From Trinickia dinghuensis (lineage in GTDB: Bacteria > Pseudomonadota > Gammaproteobacteria > Burkholderiales > Burkholderiaceae): a stretch of DNA of 64,000 nt. Below are positions 27,568-35,629 of this stretch, piece by piece. The position numbers and the translations under genes were made by a program. Below the pieces are notes generated by a model. It saw only the letters and a list, made by a program, of their open reading frames with translations, was not told the DNA's origin and did not search any database. The first letter of the stretch is position 1. Each line of letters begins with the position of its first letter. The stretch is from positions 620,001-684,000 of the forward strand of contig NZ_QRGA01000001.1 of the NCBI RefSeq assembly GCF_003367175.1, read 5' to 3'.

Positions 27568-30303
27568 TTAGAACTTATACGTCGCGCCGATCTGAGCGAA
27601 GCGGCCTACATACGAGTAGATCGACTGGTCGTAGCCGTTCAAATCCAACGTGCCTTGTGCGAACAGCGGGTCGTACGGCGGTACGCGGTTGAAAATGTTG
27701 TCGATGCCGCCGAAGATCGTCCAGTGCTTGAAGCCCGTGTACGTGACCATCAAGTTGAACTGGCTGTACGAGCCGACCTTCGAAGGAGCGGGCTGCGGCA
27801 ACAAGTTTTGCGCGTACGGGCCCGTGAATTGCCAGGTCAGAGCTGCGTCGAACTTGTGGTACGTCCAGTCCAGCGTGGTGTTGCCGCGCCAGCGCGGGAA
27901 GCTGCCGCCAAACGGCTGCGTGAGCGTATAGTCGTTGCCCGCGCCGTTGATCGGAGCCTGGCCCGGCGCCCCGAGCTTGAACTGGTTGACGTAGGCCCAG
28001 TCGCCCGACAGCGTGAACGTCCCGACTTGCGTCGGCAGTGCCTGGCGGAAGGTACCTTCGAAACCGTTCGTGTCCAGATAGCCGAGGTTCTGATACGGGA
28101 TCGTCTTGTAGAGAATGTCGCCCGTCGTCGGATCCGTGACGACCTGCGAAGGTGCGCCCTGACCGATGACGTTATCCACGCGAATCTTGTACCAGTCCAA
28201 GCCCACGTCGGTCGTGCGCGTCGGCGACAGCTCGAAGCCGATGTTGATGTTGCGCGTATGCTCGGGCGCCAGATTCGGGTTGCCCACCGTGATCGACGTG
28301 TAGTTCAGGCCGGTGTTCGGATCGATCTGAATGCCGAGCGTTTTCGAATTGCTGTCCTCGACGAACGTCGGCGCGCGGAAGCCGCGGCTATACGACGTGT
28401 ACATCGTCAACGCCTTCACCGGCTGGTAGCGCAACGCGAAGCGCGGCGAGAAGGCACCACCGACGTCGCTGTAATGGTCGTAGCGGCCCGACTGGCTGAA
28501 CGTCAAGTTGTGGATGATCGGAATGTCGAACTGGTAGTACACCGCCGCGACGTTCCGCTGGCCGATCGCAGTCTGCAGGTTCGGGCTGATGACATCGCCA
28601 TTGAGGAACTCGGAGCCGGGCGTCAGCGCTTCGCTTTGATGCGTGAACTGCGCACCGAAGCCGACACCCACGTCACCCGCCGGCAGATGGAACAGATTCG
28701 GCGTCGAAATCGTCGCGTCGACCGTGTCGAGCTTCGACACCGCGAACGTGGTCGCACCTTCGTACAGGCCGTTCGCCCAATTCGGCGTGGCCGACGGGTT
28801 CGCGAAGTCGAGCGCGCCGTTCTGATAGATGTTGTTCAGCGCGTTGACGTTGAGCGAATTGTAGTAGTCGTTCGCAACCGTGCTCTGCGAATGGCTAATC
28901 GACGTCGACCAATCCCAGTCTCCGCGCGGCAGCGAGAACGATCCCTTGACGCCAGTGGCCGCACGCCAGTAGGTGGCGTTCGTCTTTTCGCCGGTGGCTG
29001 CCGGGAACGAGTACGTCAGCGGCGTCGCCACTCCGAACGGGTTGTACGGATTGCTGGCCGGCACAACGGTGTTGAACGGCGACAACTGCTTCGTCTGCGG
29101 ATTCCAGACGAGCGCCGGGCTTTGCGGGTTGCCGATCGTGTTGCCCCAGATCCCGTCGTTCGTCGTGGATTGGTTGCTGCTCAGCAGGAGGTCCGCGAAG
29201 GCCGTGGTGTTGTCATTGATCTTGAAGTCGCCATGGATCTTGGCGTTCAGGCGCTCCATCATCGGCGAGATCGACATGCTTTCGGCCGAATTCATGCCGC
29301 ACAGCGTGCCCGGCATGCCCTGCGTGATCGAGTTCGTCGCCGCGGGATGCACCGAACCGCCGAACGGGCAAGTGCCCAGCGCTTGCGCGCTGCCGCCGGG
29401 CATGTTCCAGTACGAAGGCGCGAGCAGCGAGTAGCCGCCGGGCTTGTTCGTGAAGTCTTCGTTTTGCGTCGAGTCGCGATCGGCCAGTGTGAAGCCGTTC
29501 GACTTGTAATAGCTCGCCGCGGCGGTGATGTTGAAGCGGTCGCTGTTCAGATTGCCGAAGCCGCCCAAGATGCCGAACTTCGTCGTGCCATCGCCGCCGC
29601 CGCCGTTGACGGCGCTGCCGTAGCTGCCGTCGAGTTCCAAGCCGTGGAAGTTGTGCTTCGTGATGATGTTCACCACGCCGGCGACTGCGTCCGAGCCGTA
29701 CTGCGACACGGCACCGGTCTTCACGATTTCGATTCGCTCGATGTCGTTCAGCGGAAGCGTGTTCAGGTCGAAGAACGAATCGACGCTATTGGAGAAGAAC
29801 GCAAACGGCGCGACACGTTGGCCGTCGACGAGCACCAGCGTGTATTTTTCGCTCAGGCCGCGCAGCGCCAAACCCGCCGCGCCTGCCGCGAAGTTGCCCG
29901 ATTGGCCTTCGCTCCAGCTATTGGCCGAGTTCGCCGCCGTATCGCGCAGGAAGTCGGCAACCGACGTCGCGCCGCTCGACTGGATCTGCTTGGCCGTTAC
30001 CGTTTGAACCTGATTGAAACCGACTTTGTCGGAACTGCGGATCAGCGAGCCCGTCACTTCGAAGCGCTTGAGCTGCTGCACGTTGCCCTTCTTCTCCGTC
30101 GTCGCACCGGTGGCCGGCGTCGCCGCCGCGGCCGTGCCCGATCCCGCGGCCGGCGCAGCCGCCGCGGTCGCACCCGATGCGCTCACCGGCGCAGTAGCCG
30201 GCTGACTCTGCGCGAAGGCAACCGACGTGCCCAATGCCGCCGTCAATGCCACCTCAGCCCACACTATTTTGCGTATGGCCGATCCTAAAGCCGTCAGTTT
30301 CAT
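27568..30303 (-). CDS. TonB-dependent outer-membrane receptor
   Basis: This 911-residue receptor has a signal peptide (ALTAALGTSVAFAQ), an Ala-rich linker, a TonB-box-like segment (FEVTGSLIR), a plug domain (VADFLRDTAANSANSW, LVLVDGQRV, IEIVKTGAVSQYGSDAVAGVVNI) and a 22-strand-type barrel ending in aromatic YVGRFAQIGATYKF. The plug wording belongs to the large receptors common in Xanthomonas and Caulobacter whose ligands are often sugars or unknown organics, rather than to classical siderophore receptors. GAGAAGGGG lies before the ATG. A XRE-cupin regulator precedes it. Confidence 0.9.
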   Translation of the reverse strand: MKLTALGSAIRKIVWAEVALTAALGTSVAFAQSQPATAPVSASGATAAAAPAAGSGTAAAATPATGATTEKKGNVQQLKRFEVTGSLIRSSDKVGFNQVQTVTAKQIQSSGATSVADFLRDTAANSANSWSEGQSGNFAAGAAGLALRGLSEKYTLVLVDGQRVAPFAFFSNSVDSFFDLNTLPLNDIERIEIVKTGAVSQYGSDAVAGVVNIITKHNFHGLELDGSYGSAVNGGGGDGTTKFGILGGFGNLNSDRFNITAAASYYKSNGFTLADRDSTQNEDFTNKPGGYSLLAPSYWNMPGGSAQALGTCPFGGSVHPAATNSITQGMPGTLCGMNSAESMSISPMMERLNAKIHGDFKINDNTTAFADLLLSSNQSTTNDGIWGNTIGNPQSPALVWNPQTKQLSPFNTVVPASNPYNPFGVATPLTYSFPAATGEKTNATYWRAATGVKGSFSLPRGDWDWSTSISHSQSTVANDYYNSLNVNALNNIYQNGALDFANPSATPNWANGLYEGATTFAVSKLDTVDATISTPNLFHLPAGDVGVGFGAQFTHQSEALTPGSEFLNGDVISPNLQTAIGQRNVAAVYYQFDIPIIHNLTFSQSGRYDHYSDVGGAFSPRFALRYQPVKALTMYTSYSRGFRAPTFVEDSNSKTLGIQIDPNTGLNYTSITVGNPNLAPEHTRNINIGFELSPTRTTDVGLDWYKIRVDNVIGQGAPSQVVTDPTTGDILYKTIPYQNLGYLDTNGFEGTFRQALPTQVGTFTLSGDWAYVNQFKLGAPGQAPINGAGNDYTLTQPFGGSFPRWRGNTTLDWTYHKFDAALTWQFTGPYAQNLLPQPAPSKVGSYSQFNLMVTYTGFKHWTIFGGIDNIFNRVPPYDPLFAQGTLDLNGYDQSIYSYVGRFAQIGATYKF

Positions 30304-30476
30304 TTTTCCCCTTCTCTCGTCGATAACGCCAAGTTGTTTTGCGCGAAGGCCTGGCTCACCTTCGGCGCTTGCGGCACCGCTGTACCGCCCCCTGTTGACT
30401 GCCTCGTTCTTGCACTGCACCACCAATGCGCAACCACGACTGCATGTCTTCACCTAAATGAAGCGCCTTGATTTAG

Positions 30477-30489
30477 TTAGTAGTCCTAA
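30477..30489. promoter_or_regulatory. Operator-like near-palindrome, copy 1
   Basis: TTAGTAGTCCTAA matches the perfect palindrome at 30608-30620 at 11 of 13 bases. It lies 174 bp upstream of the receptor ATG. Two copies in one promoter region suggest binding by a dimeric regulator, possibly the adjacent XRE-cupin protein. Confidence 0.35.
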
Positions 30490-30607
30490 GTCTTAACGTA
30501 CGCACAGCGCCTGCGAACCGACGATGGGCGTGCAAGCGTGCGATCTCAGCCGCTACGAGGCGGCGAGATGCGCTCGGCTACCGGTTACGCACTACAGTTC
30601 GGACAAT

Positions 30608-30620
30608 TTAGGATTCCTAA
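30608..30620. promoter_or_regulatory. Operator-like perfect palindrome, copy 2
   Basis: TTAGGATTCCTAA is a perfect 13-bp palindrome between the XRE-cupin gene and the receptor gene. It is related to the site at 30477. Confidence 0.4.
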
Positions 30621-30665
30621 CTGTCATGTGAAGACCAGCACCCGCAAAAAACGAACAGCGGCTAA

Positions 30666-31241
30666 TCAAAACAACTTTGGCGTTCCGACCCAAACCAGCA
30701 CGGTTTCATCGCCTGCGGTATTGGCCCATCCATGTGGGACCGTCGACTCATAGTGCGCGCTGTCTCCTGCGTGCAGTACGAAGGTCGAACCCTCGAGGCT
30801 CAGCGATATCTCACCGCGCAACACATACAAGAATTCCTCTCCCGCATGCGTCGTCACTTCCGACGGCGGCTGACCCGCGGGCAACCGGACGAGAATCGCG
30901 TCGAGCTGCCTATCGCCCGACACGTTCGTGAGCCGGGCAAAAAGGTTGGCCGAGTCGGCAAAGCTAAAGAACTGCAATTCGTCCACGCGCCGTACCGATT
31001 TTGCTTCTGTCGGCGTATCGACGAAGTACTGCACCGTCACTCCAAGCGCTTTCGCAATACCTGCCAACGACGTAATGGACGGCGTGGCCAGCCCTCGCTC
31101 GACTTGCGAAAGGAACGGCTTCGATATGCCGGCAGCCGTTGCCGTTTCGTCTAGTGTGCGTTGGAGCCTTTTGCGAAGCGCTCTAATTTTGCTGCCCAGC
31201 ACAAGAGCAGCGCTCGTCTTATCTTCAGTGTGCGGAACCAT
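30666..31241 (-). CDS. XRE-cupin transcription regulator ahead of the TonB receptor
   Basis: This 191-residue protein has an HTH_3 domain (AGISKPFLSQVERGLATPSI) followed by a cupin (AGEEFLYVLRGEISLSLEG, GDSAHYESTVPHGWAN). Its closest relative in the window is the RND-linked regulator at 10991, with the same VGTP(S/K)L end. It probably controls the downstream receptor in response to a small ligand. The ATG at 31241 has no clear ribosome site; a TTG at 31265 is an alternative. Direct repeats lie 50-68 bp upstream. Confidence 0.88.
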   Translation of the reverse strand: MVPHTEDKTSAALVLGSKIRALRKRLQRTLDETATAAGISKPFLSQVERGLATPSITSLAGIAKALGVTVQYFVDTPTEAKSVRRVDELQFFSFADSANLFARLTNVSGDRQLDAILVRLPAGQPPSEVTTHAGEEFLYVLRGEISLSLEGSTFVLHAGDSAHYESTVPHGWANTAGDETVLVWVGTPKLF

Positions 31242-31290
31242 ATCAGGACTAAAACCGGCCGTCAAAAATTGTTTGATAGAAGCAAATTAC

Positions 31291-31309
31291 GTTTACCCAA
31301 GGTTTACCC
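31291..31309. promoter_or_regulatory. GTTTACCC direct repeat, 11-bp period
   Basis: GTTTACCC occurs at 31291-31298 and 31302-31309, one helical turn apart, 50-68 bp upstream of the XRE-cupin start. A related GTTAACCCAAAG is at 31648. The placement fits an autoregulatory operator or activator site. Confidence 0.4.
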
Positions 31310-31513
31310 GGAGCCGATTCACGCATCAATGCACCGCGACGGTGCCAGCGCCAGCGCGCGACGCGTAACGTACCGCGAGAGGTGCCCCGTACGTCGATGC
31401 GGGATTACCCATGGTGCAACCGTCTTGCGATTATTCGAGTGAAGCTAAATGCCTTTTCTATAAAGCGATTTGAATGGAGCCGCGCAGTGAAGAATTGGTT
31501 GGAATCGCCGACA

Positions 31514-31552
31514 TTGCAACTCGCGTTGCAACCAGAATCGATCCATTGCAAC
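31514..31552. repeat. Three copies of TTGCAAC
   Basis: TTGCAAC occurs at 31514, 31526 and 31546. The middle copy is part of the perfect 8-bp palindrome GTTGCAAC. They lie in a gene-free AT-rich stretch and may be protein-binding sites. Confidence 0.35.
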
Positions 31553-31776
31553 CTGCGCTCGTGAGGCCAAGAAGGTGCGCGCCATGACGATAGCAGGATG
31601 ACATGCGCAACCGGAGCACTTCTCTTTAGAGGGATCAATCTAACTTTGTTAACCCAAAGTATTTCACTAAGCTTTCTATTTTATTTCTAATTAGTTTCAT
31701 TTGTTGACCGACCGTTAGGTCGACGACAAGAATCGACCCGGTTGGTTATTTTGCGATGCAGCAATCGACGCAAAGC

Positions 31777-31798
31777 GGGCGCCGTTTCGACGGCGCCC
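31777..31798 (-). terminator. lrgB terminator hairpin
   Basis: GGGCGCCGT (31777-31785) pairs perfectly with ACGGCGCCC (31790-31798) around a four-base loop, 30 bp after the lrgB stop. A run of A follows on the plus side and only a short GCTTTG on the minus side, so it is not a textbook U-tract terminator. Confidence 0.6.
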
Positions 31799-31827
31799 AA
31801 AAAAGGATGGAGAAATACAGAGAGCAG

Positions 31828-32511
31828 CTAATGAAAGAACGCGGGAACGAGGACAGCGGAGACGCCTCCCATCAATGCCATCCCTAGCGTTGCGAAAGCA
31901 ACGGCCTCGGAACCGAATTCGATGGCTCGCGTGATGCCGAAGGTGTGGGATGTCACGCCGAGCGTGAAGCCCTTCACGGCGGGGCTGTCCACACCGATCA
32001 TCTTCATTAGAAACGGGGTTGCAACGACGCCGACGAGCCCTGTCACGAACACACCGAGGATCGTCAGCGGTATGGAGCCGCCGATCTTGCTCGCTATCGA
32101 CAAAGCGATGGGCGTCGTCACCGATTTCGTGCAGAGCGAATGCTGCATGGCCGGGCTCAACCCGAACAGATGACCCAGCAGCAGCGCGCTGCCCGTCACC
32201 GCGAAGCCGGCGAGCAGGATCGCGACGAGGATGGGCACCAGCGTGGCCCGCGCCTTGTGTATGTTCTCGTAGAGCGGCACGGCTAGCGCGACGACCGCGG
32301 GCCCCAGCAAATCGTGAAGCAGGCCGGTCGCATGGAAATACCGACCGTACGGCAACCCGGTAACCAACAGCAGCGCGATCAGCGCAGCCGAGGCCAGCAT
32401 GACCGGATGCAGCACGGGCCATCTTCCGGCGCGCAGATAGAGCCAGTCGCCGGCCGCGTAGGCAGCGATCGTCAGCGCGAGCCAACCCATCGTATCGTTG
32501 AAAATCGTCAT
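31828..32511 (-). CDS. lrgB: LrgB/CidB-family membrane protein
   Basis: This 227-residue protein has about seven membrane helices and family motifs TKSVTTPIALSI and VTSHTFGITRA. LrgB acts with LrgA. The pair was first described as holin-like and is now linked to pyruvate or other small organic acid movement and to cell lysis control. I start it at the ATG at 32511, just after lrgA; upstream in-frame codons would run into lrgA. It is the second gene of a two-gene operon. Confidence 0.9.
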   Translation of the reverse strand: MTIFNDTMGWLALTIAAYAAGDWLYLRAGRWPVLHPVMLASAALIALLLVTGLPYGRYFHATGLLHDLLGPAVVALAVPLYENIHKARATLVPILVAILLAGFAVTGSALLLGHLFGLSPAMQHSLCTKSVTTPIALSIASKIGGSIPLTILGVFVTGLVGVVATPFLMKMIGVDSPAVKGFTLGVTSHTFGITRAIEFGSEAVAFATLGMALMGGVSAVLVPAFFH

Positions 32512-32540
32512 GGCGGCTTTAAGGACGTCGAGATTCGTAT

Positions 32541-32903
32541 TCAGGATGCAGCCGGCGCGTTCGCGGCGCGGTAGCGTGCAAGCAGCGCGTTGGCCATCCA
32601 TCCCGTCGCGAGGCTACCGATCACCAATGCCAGTACGAGCACGACGATCAGCGTCGCCATCCCCGACGGCGCATGCTGTATCAACGTAATGACGCCGACG
32701 CAGGTCGGCACTAGCATTACGGCCAGGTACCGCAGCAGCATGTCGGACGATGCCTTGAGCGGTTCATCCACCTTGCCGCGTGCGGTCAACATCGCGAACA
32801 CCAGGCCGAGCGCGATGATCGACCCCGGCACGGGGAGCGCGAATCGCGCGGACAGGTAGTCGCCGATGAGATCCAAGGCGATATAAAAGGCAAAACCAAA
32901 CAT
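32541..32903 (-). CDS. lrgA: LrgA/CidA-family holin-like protein
   Basis: This 120-residue protein has four membrane helices and the family wording FALPVPGSIIALGLVF and MLLRYLAVMLVPTCVGV. GGAG lies 9 bases before the ATG at 32903. It is the first gene of lrgAB, divergent from a LysR gene, with a shared inverted repeat in the gap that suggests LysR control. Confidence 0.9.
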   Translation of the reverse strand: MFGFAFYIALDLIGDYLSARFALPVPGSIIALGLVFAMLTARGKVDEPLKASSDMLLRYLAVMLVPTCVGVITLIQHAPSGMATLIVVLVLALVIGSLATGWMANALLARYRAANAPAAS

Positions 32904-32989
32904 GGTCGAAAGCTCCGTATCGAAGCACCGCCGACAGCGGTGCCGGTCGAGTACGACTATCCCATCGGCTGGCGGGCAAAAAAAGCGAG

Positions 32990-33009
32990 TAATCGAGCGC
33001 GTCGGATTA
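32990..33009. promoter_or_regulatory. LysR operator candidate, lrgA side
   Basis: The half-sites TAATC and GATTA are separated by 10 bases, 87 bp upstream of lrgA. The same half-sites and total length occur at 33169-33188. The dyad symmetry and divergent location are typical of LysR-type binding sites. Confidence 0.6.
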
Positions 33010-33168
33010 GTTTTTCTCACGTCGGCGGCGATCCCAGGCGTCAGGTAACGCGGTGCGGGGCTCGGTCACGGCAAACGCTTCGCGCTTCGATTCGTACTTC
33101 GCCGCGTCGACGCGGTTATACCGTGATTCAGTTTGAGCCGGCTGTTCCAGTCGGGCGAAGGGTGCTAA

Positions 33169-33188
33169 TAATCCTCGCGTTCGGATTA
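33169..33188. promoter_or_regulatory. LysR operator candidate, autoregulatory side
   Basis: TAATCC and GGATTA are separated by 8 bases, ending 22 bp before the LysR start codon, where binding would block its own promoter. It matches the lrgA-side copy in both arms. Confidence 0.6.
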
Positions 33189-33210
33189 CCTTTATTGAAG
33201 CCGGGACGCG

Positions 33211-34131
33211 ATGAAACACCGATTGCCGCCGTTGAACGCGCTGCGTGCGTTTGAAGCCGCCGCGCGGCACCTGAGCTTCAAGAAGGCGGCGGAAGAACTG
33301 TTCGTGACCCCGGCCGCCGTCAGTCACCAGATCCGCAGCATCGAGGAATATCTCGGCGTCGAGCTGTTTTGCCGCTCCAACCGCGCGATCGAATTGAGCG
33401 AGCACGGCAAACGCTGCTTCGAGGAAGTGACGCTGGGTTTCGCGCATTTGACGCGCGCGATGACCTGGGTGGACAAAAGCCGGGAACCCGAGCGCCTGGT
33501 CATTACCGCGGGCCCTGCATTCACGAGCAAATGGCTCGTGCCGCGCCTATCGAAATTCGCGGAGTTGCATCCCGATATCAAGACACGTGTGTCCGCTTCG
33601 TTGTCGCGGTGCGATTTCGCCAAGGAGGGCATCGACGTGGCGATTCGTTTCGGACGCATCGATGCCATCGGCTTGCACATTGAGCGCCTGATCGAGGAAT
33701 CGGTCGTGCCGATGTGCAGCCCTTCGCTGATCGAAGCCCTCGGCCGGCCGCTCACGGTCGGAGATCTCGAGCACATGCCGTTGATCCACGACGAGTCGCT
33801 GCGGATGGTCGATTCGGGCGCGATGGGTTGGCCGGAATGGCTCACGCTCGCGGGCGTGAACGTTGATGCTACCCGTGGGCTATTTTTCAATCACGCGGAT
33901 CATGCGATCCAAGCCGCTGTGGAGGGTTCGGGAGTCGTGCTCGGGCGACGCGTGTTGGCTGCGCCCGATGTACGCGCCGGGCGCTTGGCCATTCCATTCG
34001 GACCGGAAATTCCAACGGGGCTGCACTTTCATTTCGTGTGCACGCAAGACAAAGCGGACACGTCAACCGTGAAGACCTTTCGCGATTGGCTCTTCGATGA
34101 AGTGCGGGAAGGCGTGAGGTCGTTGGGTTGA
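33211..34131 (+). CDS. LysR-family regulator (GcvA-like), probable lrgAB regulator
   Basis: This 306-residue protein has an N-terminal winged helix (LNALRAFEAAARHLSFKKAAEELFVTPAAVSHQIRSIE), the wording of the GcvA subgroup, and a C-terminal periplasmic-binding-type effector domain. It is divergent from lrgAB. In Gram-positive bacteria the LysR protein CidR controls cid/lrg genes in response to pyruvate or acetate, so a similar role here is a fair inference. The ribosome site is weak. Confidence 0.88.
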   Translation: MKHRLPPLNALRAFEAAARHLSFKKAAEELFVTPAAVSHQIRSIEEYLGVELFCRSNRAIELSEHGKRCFEEVTLGFAHLTRAMTWVDKSREPERLVITAGPAFTSKWLVPRLSKFAELHPDIKTRVSASLSRCDFAKEGIDVAIRFGRIDAIGLHIERLIEESVVPMCSPSLIEALGRPLTVGDLEHMPLIHDESLRMVDSGAMGWPEWLTLAGVNVDATRGLFFNHADHAIQAAVEGSGVVLGRRVLAAPDVRAGRLAIPFGPEIPTGLHFHFVCTQDKADTSTVKTFRDWLFDEVREGVRSLG

Positions 34132-34161
34132 TGATTCGGGTCGCCGTCGATGCAATCGACA

Positions 34162-35070
34162 TCAACCCACTCGATCCCTTCGTTGCTCGCGCAACAACAA
34201 CACGCTGTGCACGGCCGTCACGGCCACGGCCATCCAGATCGGCGCGTAGGTACCGATCTGCCGCACCGATAGAGTCTCGCCGAGCAGCGTGACCGAAAAG
34301 AGCACGAGCAGCACAGGCTCGACATAGCCGAGAATCCCGAACAAAGCCATCGGCAACAAACGACTAGCAGCAAGATAGCTCGCGAGTGCAACCGTACTCA
34401 ACGCACCGAGCCCTGGCAACAACAACGCCCACAAAAGCGGCCGCTGCAGCGCTGCCTGAGCACCGGGACTCAGCGCAATGACAGCGACGGCAACGGGCAG
34501 CAGCAGCAATATTTCCAACGCGAACGTGGCGAGCGAATCGGCGCCGATCTTCCGGCGCAGAATAAAGTACGGCGGATAGCCGAGCGCGACAACGAGAGTA
34601 GGCCACGAAAACGCATGCGTTACCCATAGCTCGTGCGCGACACCGAGCACGGCAAACGCAACAGCCAGCCACTGCAGCGGAACGAGCTGCTCGCGATAAT
34701 AGAACCGCCCGACGAGCACCATCGACAGCGGTAGCAAAAAATATCCGAGCGAGACCTCGAGCACGCGGCCGTGCAACGGCGCCCACATGAACAGCCAAAG
34801 CTGCGCGCCGAGCAACGCACTCGCCAGCAGCAGCATCACCCCTTTGATCGGCTCTCGCAGCGAAGCGATCGCGAGCGCCTCGAACTGCGCGCGACGCCCT
34901 CGCATCCAAACAAGCATCAACGCACCCGGCGCCGTCCAGACAATGCGCCAAGCAAAGATGTCCAGCCCGTCGAGCGGATGCAAAATCCGGGTATACACCG
35001 ATAACAGCGCAAATAATGTCGTAGCCGTGACCGAAAGCGCGATTCCACGCCCCGTTTCATGTTGATTCAT
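34162..35070 (-). CDS. rarD: RarD/EamA-type transporter
   Basis: This 302-residue protein has ten predicted helices in two EamA repeats. RarD-specific wording includes LDIFAWRIVWTAPGAL, EVSLGYFLLPLSMVLVGRFYYREQL and GILGYVEPVLLVLFSVTLLGE. It lies in the inner membrane and probably exports a small metabolite; the substrate of RarD proteins is not established. I start it at MNQHE (35070), since ten upstream residues lack family similarity. Confidence 0.85.
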   Translation of the reverse strand: MNQHETGRGIALSVTATTLFALLSVYTRILHPLDGLDIFAWRIVWTAPGALMLVWMRGRRAQFEALAIASLREPIKGVMLLLASALLGAQLWLFMWAPLHGRVLEVSLGYFLLPLSMVLVGRFYYREQLVPLQWLAVAFAVLGVAHELWVTHAFSWPTLVVALGYPPYFILRRKIGADSLATFALEILLLLPVAVAVIALSPGAQAALQRPLLWALLLPGLGALSTVALASYLAASRLLPMALFGILGYVEPVLLVLFSVTLLGETLSVRQIGTYAPIWMAVAVTAVHSVLLLREQRRDRVG

Positions 35071-35164
35071 TTTGTATACAGCGGCACGCCGGTCGCGCAA
35101 AGCACGTCGCCCGCACCGCCGGTAATAAGGCCGATATCGTAATCGGCGCCCCGTGTTTCCACGC

Positions 35165-35461
35165 TCAATGCTGCTCGAAGCGCACGAAGCGCTTATCGAC
35201 CTGGCGCTCTTCGCTGAAGAAATCGGTCACGCGCGCCGAAGGCGGCCCACGCCGCATCCATTCGAGCATCCTGTCGATTTGATTCGCCGATCCTTGCAGC
35301 ATCGCTTCGACCGAGCCGTCGGCGAGATTTGCCACCCACCCCGTGACGCCGAGCGCGTGCGCCTGTCTCACGGTTGCATGCCGAAAACCCACGCCCTGCA
35401 CGACGCCGCGCACGTGTGCGTAATACGTCTCGACTTTGTTGTCCAAATCCGGACCTTCCAT
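35165..35461 (-). CDS. acyP: Acylphosphatase
   Basis: This 98-residue protein carries the signature GVVQGVGFRHATVRQA with catalytic Arg27 and GWVANLADGSVE with Asn45. It hydrolyses acyl phosphates such as acetyl phosphate or carbamoyl phosphate in the cytoplasm. The ATG at 35461 has GGGGA 6 bases upstream, while the ATG two codons earlier would touch it. Confidence 0.92.
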   Translation of the reverse strand: MEGPDLDNKVETYYAHVRGVVQGVGFRHATVRQAHALGVTGWVANLADGSVEAMLQGSANQIDRMLEWMRRGPPSARVTDFFSEERQVDKRFVRFEQH

Positions 35462-35629
35462 TGCCATTCCCCAGTGCCTTTGCGTCAATCCCCGCATTGT
35501 AGTCGTCCGGCTGAAATCGTTTTTTTAGCAGCACCTAACAATTCGGGTCTAAAGAAATCCCGGTTCGCGGTCGTTAAACGCTGTGATTGCGTATGCGCGA
35601 CAGCTTAATAAGCCAGAGGAGACCTAACA

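Larger units (their letters stand above)
30304..30665. other. Promoter region of the TonB-dependent receptor
   Basis: These 362 bp separate the XRE-cupin stop from the receptor start. I see no gene. Two related 13-bp near-palindromes lie here (30477-30489 and 30608-30620). The stretch is AT-richer than its surroundings. I see no obvious Fur-box array. Confidence 0.55.
31242..31827. other. Long AT-rich intergenic region upstream of the XRE-cupin gene
   Basis: These 586 bases carry no convincing gene. They hold the lrgB terminator hairpin (31777-31798), an ACTTTG-N6-CAAAGT inverted repeat (31643-31660), three TTGCAAC copies (31514-31552) and the GTTTACCC direct repeat (31291-31309). The 31620-31720 part is strikingly AT-rich for this genome. 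Confidence 0.55.
32904..33210. other. Divergent lrgA-LysR control region
   Basis: This 307-bp gap holds promoters for both directions. It contains two copies of a TAATC-N10-GATTA inverted repeat and a 7-bp-stem hairpin at 32925-32943 (GCACCGC/GCGGTGC) just ahead of the lrgA ribosome site. I see no gene. Confidence 0.6.

Noticed and set aside
27547-30288. 913-codon open frame opposite the TonB-dependent receptor
   Set aside because: The translation is Arg/Val-rich without a recognisable domain. The receptor on the other strand is unambiguous.
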